64,000 bases of DNA, taken from assembly GCF_019039035.1 (NCBI RefSeq), contig NZ_JAHNZT010000002.1, forward strand, positions 248,001 through 312,000, given 5' to 3'. Below are positions 1 through 8,376 of the stretch, in pieces. The notes below the pieces were generated by a model. It was given only the letters and a program-made list of their open reading frames with translations, had not been told where the DNA came from and made no database searches. Numbering within the stretch: position 1 is the stretch's first letter; every line of letters begins with the position of its first letter. This DNA comes from Citreicoccus inhibens (lineage in GTDB: Bacteria; Myxococcota; Myxococcia; Myxococcales; Myxococcaceae). The position numbers and the translations under genes were made by a program.

Positions 1-2
1 TG

Positions 3-1667
3 CGTGAGCAGGATGATCGCACGCTGGAGTTCCTCGACGCGCTGCCCACCTCGCGCGGGATGCTGTTCAGCGTGAAGCTGGGCGTCGCGCTCGGGCTGGT
101 GTTGCTGTACCCGCTGGGGCTCACGGCCTGGACGCTCGTGGAGCACGGGCTGTCGCGCACGTCGCTCGACGCGAGCCTGCACGTGGACCTGCTGGTGGTT
201 GGCTCGGTGCTGCGGATCATCCAGGCGCTCGCGGTGCTGGCCCTGGCCCTGGCCCTGGCGCCGCTGCGGCGGCTGTCGTGGACCGCGCTGGCGGTGCTGA
301 TGCTGGCGCTGAGCCTCTGGCAGGACCGCGTGCCGTGGCTCGCCGCGCTCAACCCGCTTCAGCTCACCGCGCCGGAGTTCGAGGGGACGCGATGGCCATG
401 GCCCGTGGAGGCAATGGCTGTTCAACTCGGCGCCTCGGGTGTGCTGCTGTTCATCGCGCTCGCGCAGTTCCTGGGGTTGGGGCAGCGGCGGTTGGGGGCG
501 CTCCTGCGCTGGTTGCAGCAATCGTGGATGAGCGGCGTGGTGAGCCTGGGCACGCTCGGGTTGTTCATCGCGGTGCTCGCGCGAGTGCTTGGCCCCCCGC
601 CGGGAGGCGCGGACGGTGGCGCCGCGGACGAGCGTCCTCGGGTTCGCTTCCCCACGAGCACGGTCGCGCAAGCGGCCACGCGCTACTACCGCTTCACGTA
701 TCCCGCCGAGCTGCGCCATCGCGCGGGCCCGTTGGTGGACGCGGCGGATGGCGTGCATGAGCAGGTGCGTCAGTTCCTGGGCGAGTCGCCCGGCGCCCTC
801 ATTCACGCGGACCTGGGCGGCAGCGCGGCGCATACGGGCGGCACGGCCTACTGGAACACCCTGCGGATGGACCTCGCGGGCGCGTCCGACGCGGAGCGCG
901 CGAGCGCGGTGCTCGGGCACGAGACGACGCATGTCCTCGCCCATCGGTTGGTGGGCGTGGCCTCGGTGCCCAAGCTGTCGCGGATGAAGTTGCTCAGCGA
1001 GGGCCTGGCCACCTACGTGGAGACCCGCTTCTTCTCGCCCGAGCGGACGTCCGATTATCAACTCATCGCCGCGGCGGCGCGGGCGCGGCGTGAGGTGAAG
1101 ATCGAGGAGTTGTTGGACCCAGAGCGCCTCGCCGCGGATCGGGATGCGGACTGGGTGTATCCGCTGGGCCGGGCCTTCGTGGACGCGCTCGTGCGGAGGC
1201 ATGGAGAGGGCGCGCCGGCCCGCGTGCTCGCGGCAATCGGTCGCGAGGGAGCACCCGAGGGGCTCGACGGCGCGCTCGCGTGGCAGGACGCGTTCCAGAC
1301 CGCGGGCATCGACTTGTCCCAGGTGTTCGACGACATGTTCGCCGCGCTGGACGCGCAGGTTGCGGCGCAGCGAACGCTCTTGGATTCACTGCCGCGCCCG
1401 CGCGGGGTGGTGGAGCGTCAAGACGGTCGCGTGGCCATCCGCGCGCGGCTCGACAAGCCGTTGCCTTCCGGCTGGCGTGTAGTCTGCCGCTTCCGGCGGA
1501 CTGAGCGAGCCGAGTCGTACGAGTTGGACGGACCGTACGCCGGGGAAGGTCCGCACTGGCGCGAGGCGACGGATATCTCAGAGGGTCGTATCTGGTATCA
1601 ACTCGGCATCCAAGGGCCTGAGTCCCTCATCCTCTATGAGCCCTGGACGCTGGTGCGTGTGAAGTGA
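3..1667 (+). CDS. ABC-2-type permease fused to a gluzincin-like peptidase domain (5' end missing)
   Basis: The open frame runs into the left edge, so the N-terminus is missing; the upstream in-frame codons (EREQDD-type, then TLEFLDALPTSR) are the cytoplasmic loop typical of ABC-2 permeases, so the ATG at 60 is not the true start. About five hydrophobic segments follow. The C-terminal half is soluble and probably periplasmic, with HETTH at codons 287-291 (counted from the ATG at 60) and a candidate third zinc ligand in SEGLATYVE at codon 314, as in the peptidase MA-like clan. Known precedent: ABC permease/M1 aminopeptidase fusions exist in other bacteria. Role inferred: export machinery with an attached envelope peptidase; the ATPase subunit would lie upstream, outside the window. 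Whether the peptidase is active is unknown. Confidence 0.75.
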   Translation, partial: REQDDRTLEFLDALPTSRGMLFSVKLGVALGLVLLYPLGLTAWTLVEHGLSRTSLDASLHVDLLVVGSVLRIIQALAVLALALALAPLRRLSWTALAVLMLALSLWQDRVPWLAALNPLQLTAPEFEGTRWPWPVEAMAVQLGASGVLLFIALAQFLGLGQRRLGALLRWLQQSWMSGVVSLGTLGLFIAVLARVLGPPPGGADGGAADERPRVRFPTSTVAQAATRYYRFTYPAELRHRAGPLVDAADGVHEQVRQFLGESPGALIHADLGGSAAHTGGTAYWNTLRMDLAGASDAERASAVLGHETTHVLAHRLVGVASVPKLSRMKLLSEGLATYVETRFFSPERTSDYQLIAAAARARREVKIEELLDPERLAADRDADWVYPLGRAFVDALVRRHGEGAPARVLAAIGREGAPEGLDGALAWQDAFQTAGIDLSQVFDDMFAALDAQVAAQRTLLDSLPRPRGVVERQDGRVAIRARLDKPLPSGWRVVCRFRRTERAESYELDGPYAGEGPHWREATDISEGRIWYQLGIQGPESLILYEPWTLVRVK

Positions 1668-1728
1668 GGATGACCCGAGCAGTCGGGGGCGCGCGGAAAG
1701 GGCGCCTGCTATCGTCCGCGCGGTCGCC

Positions 1729-3177
1729 ATGATGCCCCGTTCGTTCTCTCGCCTTCCGGCGCTCCTGCTGTTGCTGCTGGCGCTCCCCGCCACGGCCGCG
1801 AGGACGCCCCCGCCACCCGTGGCGGACGTCATGGCGATGCTGCGGACGGTGGAGTCGCGGCGCGTGCGCGGCAAGTCCACCGTGCTCGGGTTGGAGCTGG
1901 ATGATCAGGCGCGTGCGCGCCCGAGCGACCCCATGCCGCGCATCTACAAGGCCTGGTTGTCGTTTCCCTCGGATGCGTGCTGGAACGAGCTGAAGGCCAT
2001 CTCGGCGCTGTACCCGGAGAACCCCTGGTCGTTCCTGGGCATGGGGCTCATCTACGTGAAGTGGGGTCTGCTGCGTGAGGCCCGTGAGCCGCTGGACGCC
2101 GTGCAGCGCCTGGCCCCGGACTCGGCCCCCGCGCTCTGGGGACAGGCCGTGTTGCTGCAAGCCGAGGGCAAGGGCCGCGACGCGGAGGCCCGCTATCGCG
2201 CCGCGCTGGAGAAGCTGGACGCGCCGCAGGTCCGCGCGGCGTTGGGCCTGATGCTGGCGGGGCAGAGCGGACGCGCCGCGGAGGCGAAGGTCGAGCTGGC
2301 GCGCGCGGTGGAGGCCTGGCCCGACCAACCCGAGGCGCTCGAGGCCCTCGTGCGGTTGGGGCGCGAGACACAGGATCCCCGCGCCGCCGCGCAGGCAGGT
2401 GATGCGCTCGTGTCGCTGCGGCCCACGGATCGGGAAGCGCATCGCCGGCAGGCGGATGCATGGCAGGCGGTGGGTGACCGCGAGAAGGCGGTGGCCTCAT
2501 TCGAGCGATACGTGGCCCTGGGCGGCGCGGCTCCCGAGGCGCTCGGCGCGCTGGCGAGATTGGACGCGGAGCTGGGCCGGAGTGCCGAGGAGGAGAAGGT
2601 CCTCATGCGCCTCGCGGAGCTCGCTCCCACGGACGCGGAGCCGCTCTTGCGGCTGGCCGACCTGTCGGAGGCTCGCGGCGACGCCGCGGGCTCCGAGCAG
2701 TGGCTGCTCAAGGCCTCCGAGCGAGCCCCCGCGCGCGCCGATGTGCAGGTGCGCCGGGCGCGGCTCCTGGAGAAGCAGGAGCGGTTGCGCGAGGCCCTCG
2801 TGGCCTACCGCGCCGCGCTCGCCGCCCCGGAGCGCCGCGTTCCGGAGGCCGAAGCCGAGGCCGCGGCGCTCACCAAGCGCTTCCACTTGCCGTCCACGCC
2901 CGCGAGTGGCGCGGAGGACCGCGTCTACTCGCGCGTGTCGCTGGGGTTGGTTGCGCTCTACACGGAGCGTCTCAAAGAGGCGCCCGACCTCAAAGGCATC
3001 CTCAAGGTCACGGTCCGTGTGGATGAGGCGGGTCACGCCACCCAGGTGGCCATCGTCTACGACACGTTGAAGGACCCGCTGCTCGCGGCGCACGCCTACT
3101 TCGCGTTCCTGGATGCCCAGTATCTGCCCGCGAAGGCTGAGCCGGTTTTTCAGTACGTCTTCCGTCCACCGAAATGA
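1729..3177 (+). CDS. TPR protein with C-terminal TonB-like domain, secreted
   Basis: 482 residues. An N-terminal signal peptide (poly-Leu core, cleavage near ATA-AR, residue 24) is followed by about eight TPR-like helical hairpins (residues 95-365), rich in Ala/Leu/Arg, and by a C-terminal segment (about 385-482) with the LKVTVRVDEAG pattern of TonB/AgmX-type energy-transducer ends. Likely a periplasmic scaffold or interaction protein. It lies 61 bases after the permease-peptidase gene on the same strand and could be cotranscribed, but a -10-like TATCGT at 1710-1715 may give it its own start. Of two adjacent ATG codons the first is used here. No enzymatic motif is visible; function unknown. 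Confidence 0.75.
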   Translation: MMPRSFSRLPALLLLLLALPATAARTPPPPVADVMAMLRTVESRRVRGKSTVLGLELDDQARARPSDPMPRIYKAWLSFPSDACWNELKAISALYPENPWSFLGMGLIYVKWGLLREAREPLDAVQRLAPDSAPALWGQAVLLQAEGKGRDAEARYRAALEKLDAPQVRAALGLMLAGQSGRAAEAKVELARAVEAWPDQPEALEALVRLGRETQDPRAAAQAGDALVSLRPTDREAHRRQADAWQAVGDREKAVASFERYVALGGAAPEALGALARLDAELGRSAEEEKVLMRLAELAPTDAEPLLRLADLSEARGDAAGSEQWLLKASERAPARADVQVRRARLLEKQERLREALVAYRAALAAPERRVPEAEAEAAALTKRFHLPSTPASGAEDRVYSRVSLGLVALYTERLKEAPDLKGILKVTVRVDEAGHATQVAIVYDTLKDPLLAAHAYFAFLDAQYLPAKAEPVFQYVFRPPK

Positions 3178-3265
3178 CCTGTGCGGCCCGTGTTTCTGCT
3201 ATTCCTGAACTCGCTAGTTCGATGCTGTGATTGACACGGCATCACCGAGACACAGGGCAGGATTC

Positions 3266-4009
3266 ATGAGCATGAAGAACCTGAGCCGTGCGTATGCACT
3301 GGCCGGAGTGGTGGCGTCGCTGGCTTTGACGGGCTGTGGTGAGGACGAGCCGAAGAAGGAAGAGCCGCAGCCGCTCGTCTGCGACGCGCAGGCCTATACG
3401 AATGGCGTCCACGACGCCGCGGAGCCCACCCAGGACGACGTGGTGGACGGGCTGTGGGCCATTGCCCCGTCCAACACGAAGCTGGTGTGGAACGAGGCGA
3501 AGACCGCGGTCCGCATGGTCATCTGGACGGACTACACGGGCTACAAGCCCGGCGATATGTCGCTCACCCGCGAGGTGTGGATGACGGCGGCGCCGCAGCT
3601 CCAGGAGATCTGCCGCACGGTGGCGGCGGCCAACGTGTCCGAGCGGATGAACCAGGTGCTGGGCCTGCCGCCCTTCACCGCGCAGAGCAACCCGCGCTTC
3701 TTCGTCGAGGCGTGGGTGAAGCCGTCGGACATGTTCCGTCCGTGCCCGGACGCGGAGATCGACGACACGACGTGCGGCCTGACCTTCCCGGCGACCGCGA
3801 CGGCCGAGCACAAGAACTGGATCAACGCCAACTACGCCAACAGCTATGGCTTCTGGCTGAAGACCCAGTATCCCTGGACGGGCCTGGGCTACACGTATGA
3901 TTGGTGCAACCCCACCACGCACGTGGGCGCGAGCGAGTTCGTGGTGCGCTCGGGCTCGCAGATCACCGTGACGGGCGTGTTCGACAAGGGCGACTACTGC
4001 AAGCAGTGA
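3266..4009 (+). CDS. Predicted lipoprotein, unknown function
   Basis: 247 residues from the ATG at 3266, which puts a compact lipoprotein signal at the N-terminus ending in LALTGC; the in-frame GTG at 3227 would add 13 residues ahead of the signal and is less likely. The mature part is acidic, with four further cysteines (CDAQ, EICRT, PCPD, TTCG) that could form disulfides, and many Trp/Tyr residues. No family recognised. Expected to be anchored in the envelope after lipidation of the lipobox Cys. A perfect TTGACA lies at 3231-3236, but no convincing -10 follows it. Confidence 0.75.
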   Translation: MSMKNLSRAYALAGVVASLALTGCGEDEPKKEEPQPLVCDAQAYTNGVHDAAEPTQDDVVDGLWAIAPSNTKLVWNEAKTAVRMVIWTDYTGYKPGDMSLTREVWMTAAPQLQEICRTVAAANVSERMNQVLGLPPFTAQSNPRFFVEAWVKPSDMFRPCPDAEIDDTTCGLTFPATATAEHKNWINANYANSYGFWLKTQYPWTGLGYTYDWCNPTTHVGASEFVVRSGSQITVTGVFDKGDYCKQ

Positions 4010-4066
4010 CGCCGGAGGGAGCGCGCCCGGAGGCCTGAACTGGCGCCGGGCGCGGTTCCCGCGGGA

Positions 4067-5026
4067 CTACTCGAAGCGACCCGCGCGGGCCTGATCGAAC
4101 GGGACGCGGTGGGGCAGGTAGGCCGTGTCCAGCATGTGGTTGCTGATGAGGTTGAGGTTGCCGTCGGTGAAGCGGCGCACCACCGCGCCCTTGCCCGCGT
4201 CCTTGGCGAAGGCGAGCGGATCAAAGCTGCCGCCCAGGCCCGTGAGCGTGGGCACGGCATCCGCGTTGTTGACGTAGTGCACGTACTTGGGGCCGTCCGG
4301 GTAGTGCGTGGACGCGGCGCCGAAGGTCTCCACGTTGATGTGGCTCATGGCCTTCTCCGCGTCCGCGGCGGACAGGCCATCCTCGATGCGCAGCCGGCGC
4401 TGGACATCGCCCAGGGCGCGCGCGGTGATGAGGCCTCCCTGGCTGTAGCCCACCAGGTGGACGTCACGGCCGGCCTTCAGCTCGGTGTAGACGGTGTCCG
4501 CCAGCGTATCCACGGCCGGGTTCTTGCCCTTGTCCAGCTTGTCCGTCACGCACTGGGCCAGGTCCGTCACCAGTCCCTGCGTGGCGTTGTGGATGCCAAT
4601 GACGCGCGCGCCGGACTTGTCCGCCAGCGCCTGCATCTCGCCGAGCTGGCCCTGCAACGGCGTCATGATGCCGTTGACGTAGATGAGCGTCTCGGACGCG
4701 TTGGGGTTGTTGCGCGGCGTGACGGCCGGCAGGTCCTTGAGCGCCGTCGTCGGCGGGAACGTCTGCCCCTGGGCGCCCACGAACTTTCCGTCCGTCATCC
4801 GGTCCGGCGTGGCGTCCGAGCCGAAGATGCGGCGCAGCTCCTTCACCGTGGAGGCCTCGAAGACGTCCTTGCCCATCTTCACGAAGCGGGGGATGTCCTT
4901 CAGGCCGTCCTTCGCCGCATCGAGGATCGAGCCGAGGGGGTTGCTCAGCGTCTTCGCCGTCGCGGGCTGCCGCGCTGCGGGAGTCGCCGGAGTGGTCAGG
5001 CCTCGGTTGCGATCGATCGTGCTCAT
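4067..5026 (-). CDS. Alpha/beta-hydrolase-fold protein (lipase-like)
   Basis: 319 residues from the ATG at 5026, chosen because GAGGG sits just upstream; the ATG at 5062 adds 12 residues without a better site. The nucleophile elbow GYSQGG puts the Ser at 195; Asp256 (NNADAVP) and His297 (SNHMLD) are well placed to complete a Ser-Asp-His triad. Residues 1-30 are a low-complexity Thr/Pro/Ala leader with no classical signal peptide, a style seen in other myxobacterial proteins. The fold prediction is solid; the substrate (lipid, ester or peptide) cannot be told. It is transcribed divergently from the Nudix gene, sharing a 146-base spacer. Confidence 0.75.
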   Translation of the reverse strand: MSTIDRNRGLTTPATPAARQPATAKTLSNPLGSILDAAKDGLKDIPRFVKMGKDVFEASTVKELRRIFGSDATPDRMTDGKFVGAQGQTFPPTTALKDLPAVTPRNNPNASETLIYVNGIMTPLQGQLGEMQALADKSGARVIGIHNATQGLVTDLAQCVTDKLDKGKNPAVDTLADTVYTELKAGRDVHLVGYSQGGLITARALGDVQRRLRIEDGLSAADAEKAMSHINVETFGAASTHYPDGPKYVHYVNNADAVPTLTGLGGSFDPLAFAKDAGKGAVVRRFTDGNLNLISNHMLDTAYLPHRVPFDQARAGRFE

Positions 5027-5172
5027 GGAACCCTCGCGACCCACGGGGGAGGTGGGCGTCACACCATTGTCTTCCTATCCCGACAGAAGTTGCGAGTCCG
5101 CTAGAGTCTGCTTCTGGTCTCGCGCTGGCGCGGTGCGTCAAGATGCGAGGTCCAGTCCCCAAGAGGAACCCC

Positions 5173-5661
5173 ATGGCCTACACCCCCATCATCGCGACGC
5201 TGGGCTACGTGCTGTCCCCGGACGGGCAGCGGGTGCTGCTCATCCACCGCAATGCCCGGCCGGACGACGCGCACTTCGGCAAGTACAACGGCCTGGGTGG
5301 CAAGCTGGAGCGCACCGAGGACGTGGCGGCGTGCATGCGTCGGGAGCTTCGTGAGGAGGCGGGCATCGAGTGCACGCGCATGTCACTGCGGGGCACGGTG
5401 AGCTGGCCCGGCTTTGGGAAGAAGGGCGAGGACTGGCTCGGGTTCGTCTTCCGCGTGGACGCCTTCGAAGGGACGCCGCTGGAGCGCAACCCCGAGGGCA
5501 CGCTGTCGTGGGTGCCCGTCGCGGACATCCTGACGTTGAACCTCTGGGATGGGGACCGGCACTTCATCCCGCTGGTGTTCGACGCGGATCCACGGCCCTT
5601 CCACGGGGTGATGCCTTACGCGGGGGGCCGCGCGGTGAGCTGGAGCTTCACGCGGCTGTGA
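5173..5661 (+). CDS. Nudix hydrolase, 8-oxo-dGTPase (MutT/MTH1) type
   Basis: 162 residues. A complete Nudix box runs from Gly43 through Glu49 to R57-E58-L59 and E61-E62-x-G64-I65, the metal-binding catalytic helix for hydrolysis of nucleoside diphosphate-X bonds. The start at 5173 follows AGAGG with good spacing; the in-frame ATG at 5143 is less supported. The overall pattern (short, LGYVLSPDG start, W-rich middle, FHGVMPYA-like end) resembles MTH1-type sanitisers of oxidised purine nucleotides, but Nudix substrate range cannot be fixed from sequence. Cytoplasmic. Confidence 0.85.
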   Translation: MAYTPIIATLGYVLSPDGQRVLLIHRNARPDDAHFGKYNGLGGKLERTEDVAACMRRELREEAGIECTRMSLRGTVSWPGFGKKGEDWLGFVFRVDAFEGTPLERNPEGTLSWVPVADILTLNLWDGDRHFIPLVFDADPRPFHGVMPYAGGRAVSWSFTRL

Positions 5662-5664
5662 GGC

Positions 5665-6204
5665 TCAGCCGCGGATGAGCTCGCGCATCGGCTGACCGTC
5701 CGCGCCCACGCCATCCAATCGCACGAAGTCGATGGAGAAGGGCCAGGACGTCTTCACGAAGATGTGCTCGAGCTGGGCGCGCTTGCCGGACAGGTTCGTC
5801 CAGGCCTGCACCGCGCACTGCCCGTTGATGGACGTGACGGAGAGGTCGATGGGGCGATCCGCGAAGGCGCGCAGCCGGAACTGGACGTGCCAACCCTCGG
5901 TCGTGCTCTCCACCACCTGCGCGTCGGCGACGCCGTACACGGGCCCCTCGACGCTCAAGAGGTCCTCCACCTCGGACTCACCGCGCTCCAGCATGCGCCA
6001 GTACGCGTAGACGGGGGTGCTGCCAACGGGACGGCAGCCCTCGCCCAGGCGGAGGCCGTAGTGGACCTGGTTGCGGTTCTCACTGCGGGAGATGAAGAAC
6101 ACGGAGCTGGGCACAGCGGGGGCCGCGGCGCTCGCGACAAAGGGGCTGGCGACGAGCAGCGCCGCCGCGAGTCCGGTCCATGTCGTCCTGAGAATCGAGG
6201 TCAC
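5665..6204 (-). CDS. DUF4833-type secreted protein
   Basis: 179 residues from the GTG at 6204, which has GGAAGG nine bases upstream; the ATG at 6213 directly abuts that site and is less likely. The N-terminus is a clear signal peptide (hydrophobic stretch ending ASA-AAP). The mature part starts FFISRSENRNQVHY, the hallmark of DUF4833, and is about 150 residues, the usual size. Function of the family is not established; probably periplasmic. Its stop lies 3 bases from the Nudix stop (convergent). Confidence 0.7.
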   Translation of the reverse strand: MTSILRTTWTGLAAALLVASPFVASAAAPAVPSSVFFISRSENRNQVHYGLRLGEGCRPVGSTPVYAYWRMLERGESEVEDLLSVEGPVYGVADAQVVESTTEGWHVQFRLRAFADRPIDLSVTSINGQCAVQAWTNLSGKRAQLEHIFVKTSWPFSIDFVRLDGVGADGQPMRELIRG

Positions 6205-6500
6205 CCGGTCCATCCTTCCATCCGTCGCGGGCGGGCCCGTGAGGAGGCCCCGCGCGTTCGCGCGCCGCATGTGATTGATGGACGGTGACTGCCTGCCCGC
6301 CGGTCCGGCCGAGGCGCTGTCCGGACCCGCGCGCCATATAGCTGGCTCGCCCGCCGGATGCACCTTTCCACCCGCACTTCATCGCGGCGCTGGGGTCCTC
6401 GGCGCCACGCCTCACTCCGTCCGCAGGAGGAAACACCTCGGCGCGAAGGAAGTGTCACCCGAGGGGGCAACGCGACGCGGGCCTCCTCCTGCCGGCCGCC

Positions 6501-7214
6501 TCACGGCGTGGAGGTCAGCGGTACCTTGCCCTCGGCGCGCTCGACCTCGGGGGCCTCGTTGAATTCCTTGTAGATGCGCCGCCCGAAGACGGTCCCCAGG
6601 CACAGCGACAGCACGAGCCCCGCCGCGGACACGCCGGTCATCACCGCGCGCCCCTGCGCCAAGCCACTGCCGAACTGTGCGGTGAGGAACGTGCCGGGCA
6701 GCGTGCCCAGCATCATCCCGCCCACCGTGGGCCAGAAGCGGGCGCCGCTCGCCGCGCTCGCGATCAGCGTCACGTCGGTGGGACACAGGGGGTTGATGCA
6801 GGCGAGCAGGCTGAAATGAAAGTCATGGCGTCGGGCCACGCGCATCAGCGCTGGATACTTCCCACCGGCCAGGCGCTTCATGGGCCCCGTGCCCAGCTTA
6901 CGAGCCAGCGTGAAGAGCAGCGTGGCGGACAGGAAGCTGCCCGTTAGTGAATAGAGGGTCGCGGCGAGCGTTCCAAACATCATGCCGCCCACCGCGGTCA
7001 GGACCTGCCCTGGCAGCAGCGTGAGCGGGCGCACCGCCAGGAACGCGATGTATGCCCATGGCGCTGCGGCACCCAGGGGCAGGAGCAGCTCGTGGAGGCG
7101 TCGCTGATCGACGAAGTCCGGCCCCAGCAGCCGGAGCATCACCATTCCCCCGATGGAAATGACCATCGGGGCCAGAACACGAACCCATGTCGTTGCCTGC
7201 CCTCTGCCTCGCAT
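6501..7214 (-). CDS. VTT-domain (TVP38/TMEM64, DedA-like) membrane protein
   Basis: 237 residues, about six hydrophobic segments. The central block with RPLTLLPGQVLT, GGMMFG and a SxLLFTLARKLG-type helix is the VTT/SNARE-associated core found in TVP38/TMEM64 and DedA proteins. Members are implicated in lipid scrambling or membrane homeostasis; no substrate can be assigned here. The start at 7214 follows GGGAGG; a GTG immediately before it (7217) is equally usable. Upstream in-frame codons to 7379 are rich in Arg/Pro and look like run-through. Confidence 0.75.
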   Translation of the reverse strand: MRGRGQATTWVRVLAPMVISIGGMVMLRLLGPDFVDQRRLHELLLPLGAAAPWAYIAFLAVRPLTLLPGQVLTAVGGMMFGTLAATLYSLTGSFLSATLLFTLARKLGTGPMKRLAGGKYPALMRVARRHDFHFSLLACINPLCPTDVTLIASAASGARFWPTVGGMMLGTLPGTFLTAQFGSGLAQGRAVMTGVSAAGLVLSLCLGTVFGRRIYKEFNEAPEVERAEGKVPLTSTP

Positions 7215-7521
7215 CACGCAGAGCCTCCCCGCGCGCCCCCCGCCGTGTGGAGACAACCTGAGGGTGGGTTGGGGAATCGGCAATGCGGTGGGGCGTGTTC
7301 TCGACAATGCAGCGTCCTGGCGGACGGGCCTCCGGCTGGCACGGATGCTCGCTTCGCGTGGGAAACCCGCCGGAATCATTGGGATTTCGGAGTGGCGGGG
7401 CCGGCGTGAACGGCTGGCGGTGTACGGAGCTTGCTTGCATCGGGGCGCTTCCGTCCCAAGGTTTCAGGCAAGGGGCGCCGAGGCGAGGCCGGGGACGGCA
7501 GCAACGAGAGGAGATGGCGAC
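7215..7521. other. Divergent intergenic region, 307 bases
   Basis: It separates the VTT gene (minus) from the KGG-repeat gene (plus), so it should hold both promoters. I see no convincing -35/-10 pair, sigma-54 site or strong palindrome. An open frame from 7153 runs through it into the KGG gene, but its composition (mixed Arg/Gly/Pro) is that of non-coding high-G+C DNA. Confidence 0.5.
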
Positions 7522-7965
7522 ATGTCGGACAAGGACAACAAGGGAAGCATGACGGTGGCCGAAGCGGGCCGAAAGGGTGGCGAGACGGTCCGCAACGAAC
7601 GGGGTCGTGAGTTCTACGAGACCATCGGCCGCAAGGGCGGCGCGACGGTGAAGGCCGAGCGCGGTCGCTCCTTCTACGAGGAGATCGGCCGCAAGGGCGG
7701 CGAGACCGTGAAGGCCGAGCGCGGCGCGAAGTTCTACGAGGAGATCGGCAAGAAGGGCGGCGATCGCGTGAAGGCGACGCGAGGGCCGAACTTCTACGAG
7801 GAGATTGGCCGCAAGGGCGGGCAGAAGGTGAAGAAGCTCATCGAAGAGGGCAAGCGCGCGGCGCGCGCCGCGATGGCCGCGCAGGAAGGCGCGGCGCCTT
7901 CGTCGCAGGAAGGCGCGACCCCAGCGGCTCCTCCGGAGTCGACTGGCCCCAGCGGCAACGAGTAA
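7522..7965 (+). CDS. KGG-repeat stress protein (YciG/Con-10-like)
   Basis: 147 residues. Five consecutive 20-residue repeats of the form G-R-K-G-G-x-x-V-K-x-E-R-G-x-x-F-Y-E-E-I start at residue 16; the KGG motif is the signature of the stress-induced YciG/Con-10 family. The C-terminus is an Ala/Pro/Ser-rich tail. The protein is strongly charged, lacks a signal peptide and is probably cytoplasmic and disordered, linked in the family to desiccation, acid or stationary-phase stress. The start is set by GAGAGGAG, 6 bases upstream. The family usually has two to four KGG units; five perfect-length ones is at the long end. Confidence 0.85.
   Translation: MSDKDNKGSMTVAEAGRKGGETVRNERGREFYETIGRKGGATVKAERGRSFYEEIGRKGGETVKAERGAKFYEEIGKKGGDRVKATRGPNFYEEIGRKGGQKVKKLIEEGKRAARAAMAAQEGAAPSSQEGATPAAPPESTGPSGNE
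7567..7821 (+). repeat. Tandem 60-bp coding repeats of the KGG protein
   Basis: Units start at 7567, 7627, 7687, 7747 and 7807, each exactly 60 bases with the common core GGCCGCAAGGGCGGC or a close variant; the last unit is partial. The period equals 20 codons, so slippage or unequal crossover would change repeat number without a frameshift. Confidence 0.85.
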
Positions 7966-8006
7966 CGGGGCGACACGGCACGCGGACTTTGCGGTAAGAG
8001 AACCGC

Positions 8007-8345
8007 GTGTACCTGGTCATCACGTTCCTCGAGGCAGTGGAGACGACCGAGCGGGCCATCCGTCGGCTCCGGGAGTTCGGTATCCCGGAGCCGCTGGTGG
8101 TGCGTGCTCGCAGCGCCGCGGCGGCCTTGTCCGCGGAGGTGCCCATCTTCGCGGGACTGCGCAGCCTCGCGCTCGGCGCGGATGAGGATCGCGTGCTGCT
8201 GGTGAGCGTGGTGCCCGCGCTGCCGCAGGAGGAGATGGAGCGGATGATCCAACGCGTCCAGTTGGAGATGGATGCGGACGATCCGCCCATGGGCCGGCTG
8301 GTTGCCCTGCCGGTACTCGCGGCACCCACCCACCGTCGTTCGTGA
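8007..8345 (+). CDS. Small PII-like (ferredoxin-fold) protein, putative antiporter regulator
   Basis: 112 residues from a GTG. Predicted order is strand (YLVITFL), helix (ERAIRRLREFGI), strand (LVVRAR), a middle loop, strand (RVLLVSVVP), helix (EEMERMIQRV), strand: the beta-alpha-beta x2 plan of PII/GlnB-like proteins. The canonical uridylylated T-loop tyrosine is not seen, so this would be a PII-like rather than a true GlnB protein. The gene is 31 bases ahead of two coupled cation/proton antiporters on the same strand, which suggests it binds or regulates them, as SbtB and other PII-like proteins do with their transporters. That link is inference from fold and context. Confidence 0.55.
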   Translation: MYLVITFLEAVETTERAIRRLREFGIPEPLVVRARSAAAALSAEVPIFAGLRSLALGADEDRVLLVSVVPALPQEEMERMIQRVQLEMDADDPPMGRLVALPVLAAPTHRRS

Positions 8346-8376
8346 CGGACGTGGCGGTCCGTTGTAAGCACGTTGC

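Noticed and set aside
3231-3236. Perfect TTGACA as -35 of the lipoprotein gene
   Set aside because: No -10 box at 16-18 bases; probably chance.
7153-7521. N-terminal extension of the KGG protein
   Set aside because: The internal ATG at 7522 has a strong ribosome site and begins the family homology.
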